A stretch of 64,000 nt of DNA from Panicum virgatum (Eukaryota; Streptophyta; Magnoliopsida; Poales; Poaceae), in the NCBI RefSeq assembly GCF_016808335.1, contig NC_053143.1:52917441-52981440 (forward strand), written 5' to 3'. Below the pieces are notes generated by a model that was not told the origin of the DNA, did no database searches, and saw only the letters and a list, made by a program, of their open reading frames with translations. This document shows, piece by piece, positions 33,943 to 45,110 of the stretch. A program made the translations under genes and the position numbers. Positions within the stretch are counted from its first letter, which is position 1, and each line of letters starts with the position of its first letter.

Positions 33943-35344
33943 TGTAACGAACATGGCACCATTTATGCCATTTCGAGTGATTTTGGTGATCGTATGATAA
34001 CGCAATCAATGAGACTAATGATTTTGTTAAGTGAACATTTCTAGATCCCAGGGATGAAGTAAAAATGACATACAAAGCAAAACACGAAGAAAGAACTCAA
34101 AGAAATGCTGAATTGGATGAGTTCTACTGTAAAACAGTAGCACCAGTTTAACCGATGCCTAAGCATCGGTGCATCCGATGGTTGTCGGAAGAACCGATGC
34201 ACTATGCATCGGTGCAATTTGGTGTGCCAACTGGTCCAAGTGAGGAAATCTCAGTGGCACTGGTTGAACCGACGAGGCCAAGTCAAGCATCGGTGCAATC
34301 AACATACCATTGTCTAGAGACGATGTCAAGAGCGCAGGAGCCACGCCTTCAGCACCAGTTGAACCGATGGTGCATCGGAACATCGCATCGGTGCAATGAC
34401 GTCAGCAGAAGAGGGAGATCCAACGGCTAGTTCAGATGCTGAGTGTCACTGGTTTAACCGACGCCCTAGCATCGGTTTAACCGATGGTCCCTGGAAGTTG
34501 CTGCAGCTGTGTCAGAGAAGCCGACGGCTACTTCAGAGCACAGTGTGACCGGAAGAACCGATGCCCTAGCACCGAAAGTTCTGATGCCTACGCAGAAAAT
34601 TGGCCAACGGCTAGTAACGGCTCTCTTGAGTTGGTGGCCTATATATATGCCTCACCCCTGGTCATTTGAGTTTGCTGGAGACCAGAGAGACTCAATATAC
34701 ATTGAAGAACACCTCCAAGCCAACCCAAGAGCATATTGATCAAATCCTTAGGTTTAGCACTAGCTTTGTGAGTGTGAGTGCTAGATTAGCTCTTGAATGA
34801 GTGAGTAAGCAAGGTTGAGATCCTTGTGCTGCGGTTCTTGAGTGAACCAATCATTGTATCTCGGTGTGCCAGCCCCTTGGAGCATTGGTGGCTCGCCGGC
34901 AAGTCAACGACCCTCCGGCTTGGTGTGGAGCGGCGTCGACAACTTTGTACGGGGGACGGAGACCCCTCCTTTGTGGGCAAGCTCTCTTAGTGGAAGTCGG
35001 GATCAAGATGGCCGCAGTGACTTGGTGTCCCCGGGAGAGACTTGATTGCCGAGAAGCAATACTCTTTGTCAGTGCTTCAACAACGTGGATGTAGGTATGC
35101 CTTTGTGGCTAACCGAACCACGGGATAAATCCTCGTGTCAAAGAGTTTGCTTCCTCTCATCCCTCCTTTAAGCTTCCGCATTTCATATCGCAACATTTGT
35201 GCCTTTACTTTCATAGAGTAGTTTCTTGATAGAATTGACTATAGGTTGCTAAACTCTTTTGGGATGGGAGTTTTATACTAGAAGAACCGTAGTTGCACAT
35301 TTAGACAGCATGTTTTAGCTTAAATTTTGTGCAAACTAGTTGGA
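33943..35344 (+). repeat. 3' LTR of the gag-only element, 3'-truncated
   Basis: Matches the 5' LTR from tgtaacg to about ttggag (equivalent to 31234), then passes directly into Hsp70 sequence. About 74 bp including the CA terminus are absent. The junction shares the bases ag with the expected TSD, suggesting a small microhomology deletion after insertion. Confidence 0.85.
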
Positions 35345-36670
35345 GCCATTTCAAAGTTCTGGCCTTTCAAAGTCATTTCTGGACCTAGAGACAAGCCTAT
35401 GATTGTTGTTCAGTACAAGGGCAAGGAGAGGCAGTTTTCTGCTGAACAGGTAACATCGATGCTTCTCATCAAAATGAGGGAGATTGCAGAAGACCACCTT
35501 GGCACCACCATCAAGAGAGCTGTCGTCACTGTCCCTGCTTGCTCCACCGACTCGCAGAGGCAGGGCACCATGGATGCTGGAGCCCTCGCTGGTCTCAATG
35601 TTATCCGTATCATCCCCGAGCCGACTGCTGCTGCCATGGCTTATGGTCTTGACAAGAAGGCCAGCAGCAGCGGTGAGGAGAATGTTCTCGTCTTCGACCT
35701 AGGAGGTGGTACCTTTGATGTCTCTATTGTGAACGTAGCAAAGGGTATCTTTGAGGTCAAGGCCGTAGCTGGTGACACTCACCTTGGAGGTGAGGATTTT
35801 GACGATAGGATGGTCAAGCACTTCGTTCAGCAGTTCAAGATAAAGAACAGGAAGGACATCAGCAACAACCCCAGGGCTCTCAGGAGGCTTAGGACAGCTT
35901 GCGAGAAGGCCAAGAGGACCCTCTCCTCTGCTGTACAGACCACCATTGAGATCGACTGCCTGTATGAAGGCATTGACTTCTACTCAACCATCACCCGTGC
36001 CTTGTTTGAGCAGCTCAACATTGATCTCTTCAGCAAGTGTATGGAACCTGTGCAGAAGTGCCTCAACGATGCTAGAATGGACAAGAGCTCAATTCATAGT
36101 GTTGTCCTTGTTGGTGGCTCCTCTAGAATTCCAGGGGTTCAGCAGCTTCTCCAGGACTTCTTCAACGGGAAGGAGCTTTGCAAGAGCATCAACCCTGATG
36201 AGGCTGTTGCCTACGGAGCTGCTGTCCAGGCTGCCATCTTGACTGGACAGGACTGTGACAATGAGAATTCGAAGCTTACCGACCTCCTTTTGTTGGATGT
36301 TACCCCCCTTTCTCTTGGTTTGGAGACGCTAGGGGGCGTCATGTCCGTGCGGATTCCAAGAAACACCACCATCCCCACCAAAATGGAGATGGTATTAAGT
36401 GAACATCAGATGATCAAGTCTATCGACTCCGACAACAAGACTAGCATCCATATCCAGGTGTACGAGGGTGAGCGGACTAGGACTCGCGACAACAACCTGC
36501 TGGGCAGGTTTGAGTTCTGCGTTCCTCCTGCACCCAGCGGTGTTCCACAGCTCACTGTCACCTTCGACCTGGAGGTCAACGGAATCCTGGTCGTCTCTGC
36601 TGAGGACAAAACCACCGGCCAGAAGAAGAAGATCACCGTCAACAAGAGATTTTATATTACAAAACAATGA
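35345..36670 (+). pseudogene. Gene B exon 2 (3' part): Hsp70 ATPase and substrate-binding domains, C-terminally truncated
   Basis: About 437 residues of cytosolic Hsp70 are open from KFWPFKVI to a TGA at 36668. They include NBD signatures [14 protein letters not shown] and [17 protein letters not shown], the hinge/linker [18 protein letters not shown], and the beta substrate-binding subdomain ([17 protein letters not shown]). Family matching stops at KKKITVNK. The alpha-helical lid and the EEVD-type tail (about 130 residues) are absent and replaced by unrelated AT-rich sequence. Oddities include [11 protein letters not shown] for the usual VPAYFNDSQRQ, a Met-Ile insertion before SIDSDN, and FCVPP for LSGIPP. 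It is a long, otherwise open fragment with no complete chaperone. Confidence 0.93.
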
Positions 36671-37857
36671 TTGCCAATCAGCAATTATCGTTAAAAAATA
36701 TATTGTACAAAATAGTAACAATAATTTAATCAGGAACAATGACGGTACGTATCCTAGGGTGGTCAGTGGAAATGTGGTTAAGATGGCCAAAACTTTGATA
36801 GTTTCGTTGTTAAATTGTGATATGAGCTCAGAAATTTTGTGGTGTGGAGAATCAGTAATTACAAAAAAAATACTGGTTTTTGCAAAATATCAGCAATAAT
36901 ACTGTATTCTTATTTTTAATGATCACGAAGTGGAGATGGTAATGTACACTAGAAACGTAATGGATTTTTACCCTATCATACGGGGACATGTATGGGCTAA
37001 TTTTTCTACCTATGCATGGGTCTATTAATTGGGGAAAAGCCCTCAATTGTGGTGGGTATGGACTTGTTCTTCTCATAGTACCAAAACTGGTTAGCCCATG
37101 TGTATTCTGCCTCACAACAACAATTGCGAATTGGCCTATCCGTGTTGTCAGTCTGGCGAGTTCCCCTTTGTCCCGGTCAGTTTACCCATTGTCATGTCGA
37201 ATCTCAGCACAGGTGCAATTTAAATGTAAATTGAAGAAAAATTGAGGGCCAAGAAAAGGAATTGTTCGCAGTGCACTTATCTGAGTTGATTGGTGAACCT
37301 GTCAGCTATAAAAGAAACTAAAGCGGTTCACAAGCGTGTTGGCAATGCAGGACTAGAAAGAATTGTTGGAAATATATTTTTTTTTATTAAGAATGTGAAT
37401 AAATATTATCATAAAAAATAACAACACAAGATCACTTGCATACATTTAATTTTAAGTTAAAAAGATTTAAATATTATCATAAAAGGCTAACTACCCGCGC
37501 TATTAGCACGGCCATCTTGCTATTGACAGAGTATGCAACTGTTTTTATGGAGCCTCGGATGCCCACTTGGCATGCAACTGCTATTAGCGCAGCCACGCAG
37601 GAGAACTGCACGGTTTGGTTTCTTATTCCCAACAAAAAAAGGCGAGGGAGATGTGTCTTGTTCAATGTACTAGCAACAGAATCACCTAAATGCGTGGTTT
37701 ATCTTGTGACTACCTCCCTCGCTCTCAAACACACTCTTTTAGGGATTACTACATAGTAGAATCAACCAAAAGATTTGCACATAAACGTTTGTATACATGT
37801 AAGTGTGGTTTTTAGTTACTTGGGCAGAACATATTTCCACATAGAAACATGTCAAAT
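36671..37857. other. AT-rich flank of gene B
   Basis: No supported gene. The sequence after the Hsp70 break is AT-rich and unlike Hsp70 coding or 3' UTR sequence, suggesting an undetected insertion or rearrangement at about 36645. No ends of a transposon could be recognised. Confidence 0.4.
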
Positions 37858-38022
37858 GAGCTCTCAGGTCAATCTCAGTGGGAGTGTCATGAATATTAAT
37901 TTTGCTGACGTGATAGTCTCATTATAAAAAAAGAGAAGGGAGAGTGTCACACTCCTCTGACTCGTTTATCTAATTTACTATTTTGGTAACTATGTCGATG
38001 ACTCCCACTGAGACCGGCTCTA
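37858..38022. mobile_element. Tourist-like MITE (about 165 bp)
   Basis: Inverted termini centred on ctcagtgggagtgtcatg at the left and atgactcccactgagacc at the right, ending near gagccggtctc-type sequence read inward. This matches a very common grass Tourist family. The extreme ends differ and no perfect TSD is visible. Confidence 0.6.
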
Positions 38023-38139
38023 AACCAATTGGCTCTTGAGCTCAGCAACAAGAAGCCCATGTCATTCACACAACGAAAATTTGCAAATGTCAAATGGGTT
38101 TAGCCCATCTAACGCACCGCAGGCCCATTCATATACGGC

Positions 38140-38348
38140 CCAGACAAATGGAGGACTTTGTCGCCGTCGCAGCAAGCAGCGGCCACCGGAATCACCACCC
38201 TCGTCGCCGGCAAGGCAGCCGGCAGGGGTTTTCCAACTACCTCACCGACTAATTCTTCACCCAGAGATGCGTGGCAAGCTCGAAGGGGCAAGCGGTGCCC
38301 AGCGGAACCTCGCGTCGTGCGAGCCTCCCGCCCGATGTGGGACTGGGA
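38140..38348. other. GC-rich, exon-like sequence split by the hAT element
   Basis: GC content rises sharply from about 38140. An open + strand frame from 38158 reads into the hAT element, and it would continue in the GC-rich sequence after 40147 for about 20 codons if the element and one TSD were absent. No family is recognised. It may be a first exon or a leader upstream of gene C. Confidence 0.3.
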
Positions 38349-40146
38349 CAGGGGCGGGCCCACCTCAATTCAATGGTATTCAGTTGAATACCCATTATTT
38401 TGAGCAAAAAAAATTGTATATATACATGTATATGCTATGTATACACTATAAAATTATAAATAACAGCAAAATACAACGATTCAGTGTATTGTGGCCCAAA
38501 CTCGTCTCCCTCTCCGCCTCAACCAGCCAGCCCAACGGCCAAATGACCCAGGCAGCCCAATAGCAGGCCCAATCCCCCTATCGCCTACCCCCAAACTCCC
38601 AAATGGGCAGAGCAGCCCACCATGCACGCTCCTCCTGCTCCCTACCTCCCTCACACGCTCCTCCCAAACGGCCAAATTTGTGATTACTTGTAGTTATGGA
38701 TTTGTGAAAAAGTTAGCAGTAATGTATACATGTAGTCATAATTTTCTAAATCTTTAATCCTTCTAATTTGTAGGTTTAAACTATGAAAAGGAAGAGGGGT
38801 GGTAGTGCCGCCATTGATTTGAAATCTTTCTTGCAAAGAGCTGCGGCAAAGAAAAAACCTCTTGAGTCAGAGGTTGTTGCTCCACCTACTAATGAAAATC
38901 AAAGGCAGATAGTGGTATTTCAAGGGCAGAGTAGCAGTGGGACAAACACCATACCTCTTGAAGCAGAGAGAGATGAGCATGTGATTCATTTGTATCCTTC
39001 AATCAAGAAAGTGCTTTTTAGAGTTGGGAAAGAAGGTAAAGGGGCTGAGGCATTAGGAGCTCAAACTATGCTCAGAGTATTTACCTCATTTGAGTTTGTT
39101 TTTTTGCTCCACATGATGAATGAAATATTTGGATACACAAATGACTTATGCAATGCTTTGCAAAAGATGGAGCAAGATATTGTAAATGCAATGGATCTTC
39201 TTGAGCTCACAAAGGTGGAATTGGATGTTTTGAGAAGAGATGCTGGATGAGAAGAATTTCTTAAGAATGTCATTTCTTTCTGTGAGAAGCACAAAGTTAA
39301 AGTTGTTGATATGGATGGAAAGTATATTCCTATTCAAAGATCAGCTAAGTTCTATAGAGGTGCCACAAATTACCACAGGTTTCATGCTGGTATGGTTTTG
39401 GGTGTCATTGATAGGCAACTTCAGGAGCTGAATAGCAGGTTTGATGAGGTAAACACAGAGCTACTTAGATGTATGGCAGCATTCAATCCAGCTAATTCTT
39501 TTTCTGCCTTTGATAATGAGAAGTTGGTTAAGCTTGCTGGGTTCTATCCTCATGACTTTGATTTTCAAGAGAGGAACCAACTTCGTTTTCAACTACGCAA
39601 CTATATTAATGATGTGAGGAATGATGAGAACTTCAAAAATTTGAGAAGTCTAGCAGACTTGTCTATGATGCTAGTTAAAAGAGATATGGTTTCTCGGTAT
39701 GACATTGTGTACAAACTTCTCAAATTGGTTCTAGTTCTTCCTGTTGCAACTGCTGGTGTTGAGAGAATTTTTTCTGCAATGAACACTATCAAAAACAAGT
39801 TAAGAAGCAAGATGGGACAGGATTTTTTGAATAATTGTTTGACCACATTCATTGAAAGGGACTTCTTGCAAGCGAAGGATGAGGACATCATCAATTATTT
39901 TCAAGCTATGAAGGACAGAAAAGTTATCTTGTAATTTGTAAGCATCCTTATCAATGCCATTTATTGTTTTAGTACCTCTATTTTCTATATGTTGAAAAAT
40001 TTCAGAATTCAGATTATGAACAATTTATGTTGTTAGTACTAAATCATGTGCTACTAATATATATGTTGGGCTGTTAAATTTTTTTTCCACTTCTAACAAT
40101 TTTGAATACCAAGGTCCCAAATTCTGGGCCCGCCCCTGGACTGGGA
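38341..40146 (+). mobile_element. hAT transposon with TSD gactggga
   Basis: The element occupies 38349-40138 (1,790 bp) with perfect 14-bp terminal inverted repeats (caggggcgggccca and tgggcccgcccctg). Identical 8-bp duplications gactggga lie at 38341-38348 and 40139-40146. It carries a shortened transposase gene. TIR sequence, TSD length and the encoded dimerisation domain all agree on hAT. Confidence 0.96.
38783..39934 (+). pseudogene. Shortened hAT transposase (ZMYM1/TTF-type) with one nonsense codon
   Basis: A single frame from ATG 38783 to TAA 39932 covers ~383 codons, broken only by a TGA at 39248-39250. It begins with the typical basic start MKRKRGGSAAIDL. The N-terminal zinc finger and early catalytic region of the family are missing (internal deletion around 38960-39000). 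The C-terminal part includes KYIPIQRSAKFYRGATNYHR and the hAT dimerisation block VATAGVERIFSAMNTIKNKL. Family members are usually 600-800 residues. It could not catalyse transposition but might still dimerise if expressed. Confidence 0.9.
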
Positions 40147-40716
40147 CCGCCGCGAAGGTGCTCGGAGAAATGCGGCACCAGGGCGCACCGGCGCACGGGG
40201 GTAGGTATGGTATGTAAGGAGTGATCGATGTGCTCACCAAGCGCTGAATTTTCTACGATCTCAGTCTTCGGTCAACATCGAGTCTCACTCATCGACTTGA
40301 AAGCCTGGCGGGACTCCTTGGTGTGCAGCGTGGAGTGGATCTGCCATCCTCTGAAAACGACAGTTTCCTTGGAGGTTTCGGTCCGTTGGCTTCTCGGATA
40401 TTTCATTTAAAACGTTAGCCACAGTCCATTGGCGGCTGACGAGTTAGTTTTGCCCTCTTGGGTACTAGAATCACTGGTTCTGCAGAAAACCACTAGAAGT
40501 GCAACGTCTTGGTACACGATAGGAAGAGCTGATAAGAAGAAAGGCAAGAGGCAATACATGAGGTATGCATGCTTTCTTGCTTTGTTATGTCGATTGTTAC
40601 AATCAGAGAAGATCATAAAGGTTTCTTGAGAAGCTTAATTGTCAGCTCAATTATGTGTAGTCTATTTTGGTGTACAATTTGCTTTTTTTTGTGTGCAGTT
40701 TGCACTGAGCCGTAAG
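40147..40716 (+). other. Upstream/leader region of gene C
   Basis: No recognised gene. GC-rich at first, then moderately AT-rich, ending in a pyrimidine-rich tract and gtgcag at about 40698 that could be a splice acceptor in the 5' UTR, 18 bp before the gene C start codon. Confidence 0.4.
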
Positions 40717-41096
40717 ATGGCCGATCCCCTGGCCAGTGTGGAGAAGATTGTCAAAGTCGCGCTCGCCATCAAGGAGGGCGTCAAGACCGTCCGGAAGAAC
40801 AAGGAGCAGTGCCTTGATATTAGAAAGCGCGTCCTGCGGGTCAGCGCCCTCTTGAAGCGGCTTCAGGAGACAGAGATGATACAGGACCCAGTGATGTGCG
40901 ATGCACTGGAGGCGCTTGAGGAGACGCTCACCCGCACCCACGACCTCATCGTCGCCTGCCAGAAGAAGAATATCATGTGCCGTTTCTGCATGGCTGGGGA
41001 CCTGGCCAAGCAGCTGCGCGAAGTAAAGCAGGACATCTCAGATCAAATAGTGGATGGGATCTTCGCCGCTAATGTCAATGCCACAATTATCTTGAC
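40717..41096 (+). pseudogene. Gene C exon 1: ARPK/MCA-type N-terminal domain
   Basis: ATG 40717 starts ADPLASVEKIVKVALAIKEG, followed by RVLRVSALLKRLQETEM, LEALEETLTRTHDLIVAC and LAKQLREVKQDISDQI. These are the same helical blocks as in gene B. The ARPK domain is the N-terminal module of a grass family of receptor-like cytoplasmic kinases and of the MCA mechanosensitive proteins. The exon itself is intact. It probably ends at a gt near 41096. The next kinase exon is 4.5 kb downstream because a LINE occupies the intron. Confidence 0.82.
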
Positions 41097-41524
41097 AAGT
41101 ATTCAATATGTGGCTTGCTCTCTGCCCTTAGCAGTACGACTAGCCACCTACATACCGCTTAATTTGATTTGATGGTATGGATGGCAGATCCTTCATCCTC
41201 TGCATCCAAATCTTTGTGTTAATAGAATGCAGGGGCAGTGGAGAGCTCAGATTGCAGTCATTTAACTTATGATGACAGGTTAGACATCTATTGTAACACA
41301 TTTATCTCTGTTGTGCCACTGTAACCTGAAATGATGTAAATTATACTTGGTTTCAAAACTTGTAAGCAATTTTCTACCAGGTTAACTTACAAAATTAACT
41401 TTGCAATGCCTAGACATGCAGATCATGTCACTTATGCCAATTCAGCTAGCATTCTGACAAAATAAAGGTTATAAGCCAATCAAATCATTGCGTAATCAGG
41501 GCCAATTTTGTTACTCCATTGAGC

Positions 41525-44500
41525 TGTTACATCAATGTGCTTTGAGCCATTACGGCCACAGTACTCCCATATTACCGAGCGGATCATTTATTTTGATTAT
41601 CCATACAATCAATTTGATCAAGTAAATAGCGTGTCCATTCAGTTTTCCTCCAACGGCTTGCATCCATGGTGGTTGACCTGTGTGTATGGCCCTCAAGGAG
41701 ATGACAATAAGATCTTGTTCTTACAGGAAATCAGGAATTTAAGGACCAGCTGTCTAGGGCCTTGGCTCGTGATTGGAGATTTTAATCTCATCACAAGCAG
41801 TGAGGATAAGAATAATGGAAATATTAACAGGGCAATGATGGGAAGGTTTCGTCGCCTGATCAATGATTTGGAACTCAGGGATTTGCCACTGCAAAGGCGC
41901 AAATACACTTGGTCCAACCAGCAGGATATACCAACTCTAGTCAAACTGGACAGAGCACTTTGTTCATCAGAATGTGAACAACTTTTTCCTAATTGTTTGT
42001 TACAAAGTACTGCCACAAATGGGTCAGATCACTGCCCACTCCTCCTAGGATTGAATGATATTCAACCAACTATGGCCAAATTTCACTTTGAGTCATTCTG
42101 GACCAAACAGGAGGGATTTCAGGATGCAGTTGAGGCTGCTTGGTCAAGTGTACCACACTCTAATTGCCCTTTTGACACACTAGCAAAGAAATTCAGGGCC
42201 ACTGTGAGGGGTCTTCAGAGCTGGAGTCAGAAGCAGATTGGACACATTAATACTCAATTGGGGCTAGCTAGAGAAATCTTGCATCAATTGGAAATTGCTC
42301 AAGACCATAGAAATCTATCCGCTTTGGAAGTTTGGTTCCGAAACAAGCTCAAGGTTCATTCCCTAGCACTTTCCTCCTTGCAGCGTACCATTACACGCAG
42401 TCGTTCCCGTATCACTTGGCTTAGTGAAGGGGATGCCAACACAGCTCCCTTTCATTTTCATGCTCGGCATCGAAAGAGGAAAAACTTTATTAGTAAACTC
42501 ACATCTGATGAAGGGTCGATCCTTACAAAACATGAAGAGAAGGAAAAAAACATTTTTGATTTTTACAGTAATCTGATTGGGAGTAGCGTGGATAGAGAAG
42601 TTACAATTAACTTGGAAGAACTGAACATGCCAAGCTTTGACCTGGCTGACTTGGAAGCACCTTTCACCGAGGAAGAAGTTTGGAAAACAATTAAGTTCCT
42701 GCCTGCAGACAAGGCCCCAGGTCCTGACGGGTTCACAGGGAAATTTTATCTAGTCTGTTGGCCAATCATCAAACCTGAAAATCATGGCAGCAATCTCAGC
42801 TGTTTGGAGCAGAAAATTCAACAATTTTGAAGTACTAAACTCAGCTTATATTACCCTTCTCCCAAAAAAAGACAATGCTACAAGTATCAGGGATTTCAGA
42901 CCAATCAGTCTAGTACATTCCTTTGCTAAACTCCTCATGAAGCTTATGGCAAATAGGCTTGCTGGTCGGCTGGACAAAATGATCACACCAAATCAGAGCA
43001 CCTTCATCAAAGGGCGCTTCATCTTGGACAATTTCATGTTGGTACAGCACACGACGAAGTTCCTGCACCAACAAAAGTAGGCACGTATTCTCCTAAAACT
43101 TGATATCACCAAAGCGTTTGACTCGGTATCTTGGCCCTTCCTTTTGGAGGTACTGCAAATATTGGGCTTTGGACAAATATGGCGTGATATCATTAGCGGT
43201 CTCCTAGCTACCTCCTCTACTCAGATACTACTCAATGGCTCCCCAGGTGACAGAATTGAGCATAGGAGAGGACTGAGGCAAGGGGACCCATTGTCCCCAA
43301 TGTTATTTATTCTGGTCATGGATGTGCTCAGTTATTTGGTTAAAAAGGCTGCTGATGAAGCACTCTTGCAGCCGCTGTCCAGGAGAACTCTACAACACCG
43401 CATTTCCCTTTATGCAGATGATGTGGTCCTCTTCCTCCAGCCTTCTGTCAATGACATCAGTCTCACTCTGGACATTTTGCAACTCTTTGGTGAAGCTTCT
43501 GGCCTGAAAACAAATATGCAGAAGAGCACTGTCCTTCCTATCCACTGCATGGCTGAACATTTAACAACCTTACAAGCACACCTTCCCTACCAGATATCTG
43601 AGTTCCCTTGCACATATCTTGGAGTGCCTCTCTCACCTTACAAGCTAACCAAAACTCAGGTTCAGCCAATTATTGAAAAAATTGCTGATAGACTTCCTAG
43701 GTGGAAGGCTGATCTACTCACAAAGGCTGGTAGGTGTGTTTTGGTCCAATCTGTGCTTACTTCCATGGTCATTTATCTGCTGCTGGCCCAAGACCTTCCT
43801 GCCAAGGCATTGGAAGCAATTGATAAAATCAAAAGGGGTTTTCTTTGGAAAGGAAGAAAAGATGTCAAGAGAGGACACTGTTTAATTGCTTGGCCTAAGG
43901 TTACAAGGCCCCCTGACTTAGGTGGTCCAGGCATCTCCCATCTGTAGTTTCTAGGTTGGGCTCTAAAGTTAAGGTGGCTATGGCTCCAAAAAACTGAACC
44001 TGACAAACCTTGGGCCTTCCTCCCGGTTCAGGCTCCTTCACAAGTAAAAGCTTTTTTTTTGCTATATCCATTACCTCGGTGGTGGGAAATAGAAAGAATA
44101 CCTTATTTTGGACAGATAGATGGCTGCTTGGGCAAAGACTGGATCGGACATTCCCTCATCTATTTGGGGGCAGTGGCAGCTAGAGCAAAGAAAAGAACAG
44201 TACATGATGCACTAGTTGAGAACAGATGGATTTCTGATATAAGGGGCGCTCTCACAATAAATGTCCTGATTGAATATCTTCACTTATGGGAAAAACTCTC
44301 AGGTTTCGAGCTGCAGGCTGAGGTGGATGACACCCATATTTGGCAGTTTTCGGCATCGGGCCATTATTCCGCAAAGACTGCTTATGAAGCTCTTTTTACT
44401 GGAGCTGTCCAATTCAAACCTGGGAAGAGAATTTGGAAAAGTTGGGCAACTGGCAAGTGCAAATTCTTCATGTGGACGGTGGCACACAAAAAGTGTTGGA

Positions 44501-45100
44501 CAGCTGATCGCCTTGCAAGAAAATGACTTCCACACCCGGCAGTCTGTCCTCTCTGCTACCAGGCTGAGGAAACGTTGGACCACTTACTGATCTCCTACAT
44601 CTTCTCCCGGCAGATGTGGTTCAATTTGCTACATGGTCTTGGATTGCAGGCACTTGCCCCGGGTTTAGATGATAAGGTGTTTGACGACTGGTGGGAAAAT
44701 TTAAGCAACAAGTTGTCTGGTCAAGTCCAAAAAGAAGTTAATTCTCTAGTTATCTTGGGGGCGTGGAATTTGTGGAATCACCAAAATCGATGTGTCTTTG
44801 ATGGGGCTGTTCCTAACTTAAACAGTCTATTGTCGGCAACTAGGGAAGATCTGCATCAGTGGTCTATTGCTGGGGCTAGAGGAGTTTCCTTCCTCCTCGC
44901 CCTGGCTTCTACGACCTCCTAATCTTGGGGGTCCGGTCTAGCTTTGGTCCCGTTGTGGTTTTTAGTAGAGTAGAAAGAGTTTTCTGTACTTAGGGAGTGT
45001 TACAGTCCCTCCATTTCTGTAACCCTTTTGGGGGGATTCCTCCTTTCTTCTTCTTAATATAATGAAGCATAGTTCTCCTGCGCTTTCGAGAAAAAAAAAA
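41525..45100 (+). mobile_element. 5'-truncated L1-type LINE in the first intron of gene C
   Basis: Ends in a 10-bp poly(A) at 45091-45100. A possible short TSD attgagc is found at 41518-41524 and 45104-45110, but it is only 7 bp and not certain. Missing ORF1 and the start of the endonuclease domain show 5' truncation. 3' UTR sequence ttcttcttaatataatgaag precedes the poly(A), as in many plant L1 elements. Confidence 0.85.
41560..44922 (+). pseudogene. LINE ORF2: partial endonuclease, reverse transcriptase, zf-RVT
   Basis: The AP-endonuclease C-terminal half (VYGPQGDD, VIGDFNLI, GSDHCPLLL) is at 41650-42050. RT follows from 42660 with DKAPGPDGF, FRPISLVHSF, ITKAFDSV, RQGDPLSPMLFILVMD and the catalytic YADDVVLF (about 43413). 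The zinc-binding domain near 44440-44600 is split (KFFMWTVAHKKCWTADR, then CPLCYQ and HLL). Breaks are a frameshift near 42785, stops at 43078, 43945 and 44523, and two mutually compensating frameshifts between about 44050 and 44160. It is dead but recently recognisable. Confidence 0.92.
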
Positions 45101-45110
45101 GTAATTGAGC

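Larger units (their letters stand above)
29877..35344 (+). mobile_element. Non-autonomous LTR retrotransposon carrying only a gag-like gene
   Basis: Starts TGTAACG at 29877. LTRs are 29877-31308 and 33943 to about 35344. The primer-binding site is tggtaccagagcc (31311-31323) and the polypurine tract aaaagagggagat is at 33930-33942. The 2.6-kb interior encodes only a coiled-coil/zinc-knuckle gag-like protein and no protease, integrase or RT. LTR palindromes of the type accggtttaaccgat and repeated aggggga motifs (33004, 33669, 33728, 33782) echo the Sirevirus at 18366. It may therefore have been mobilised by Sirevirus proteins. The left flank is cagcc. The right flank is gagcc because the last ~74 bp of the 3' LTR are missing. 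Confidence 0.88.
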
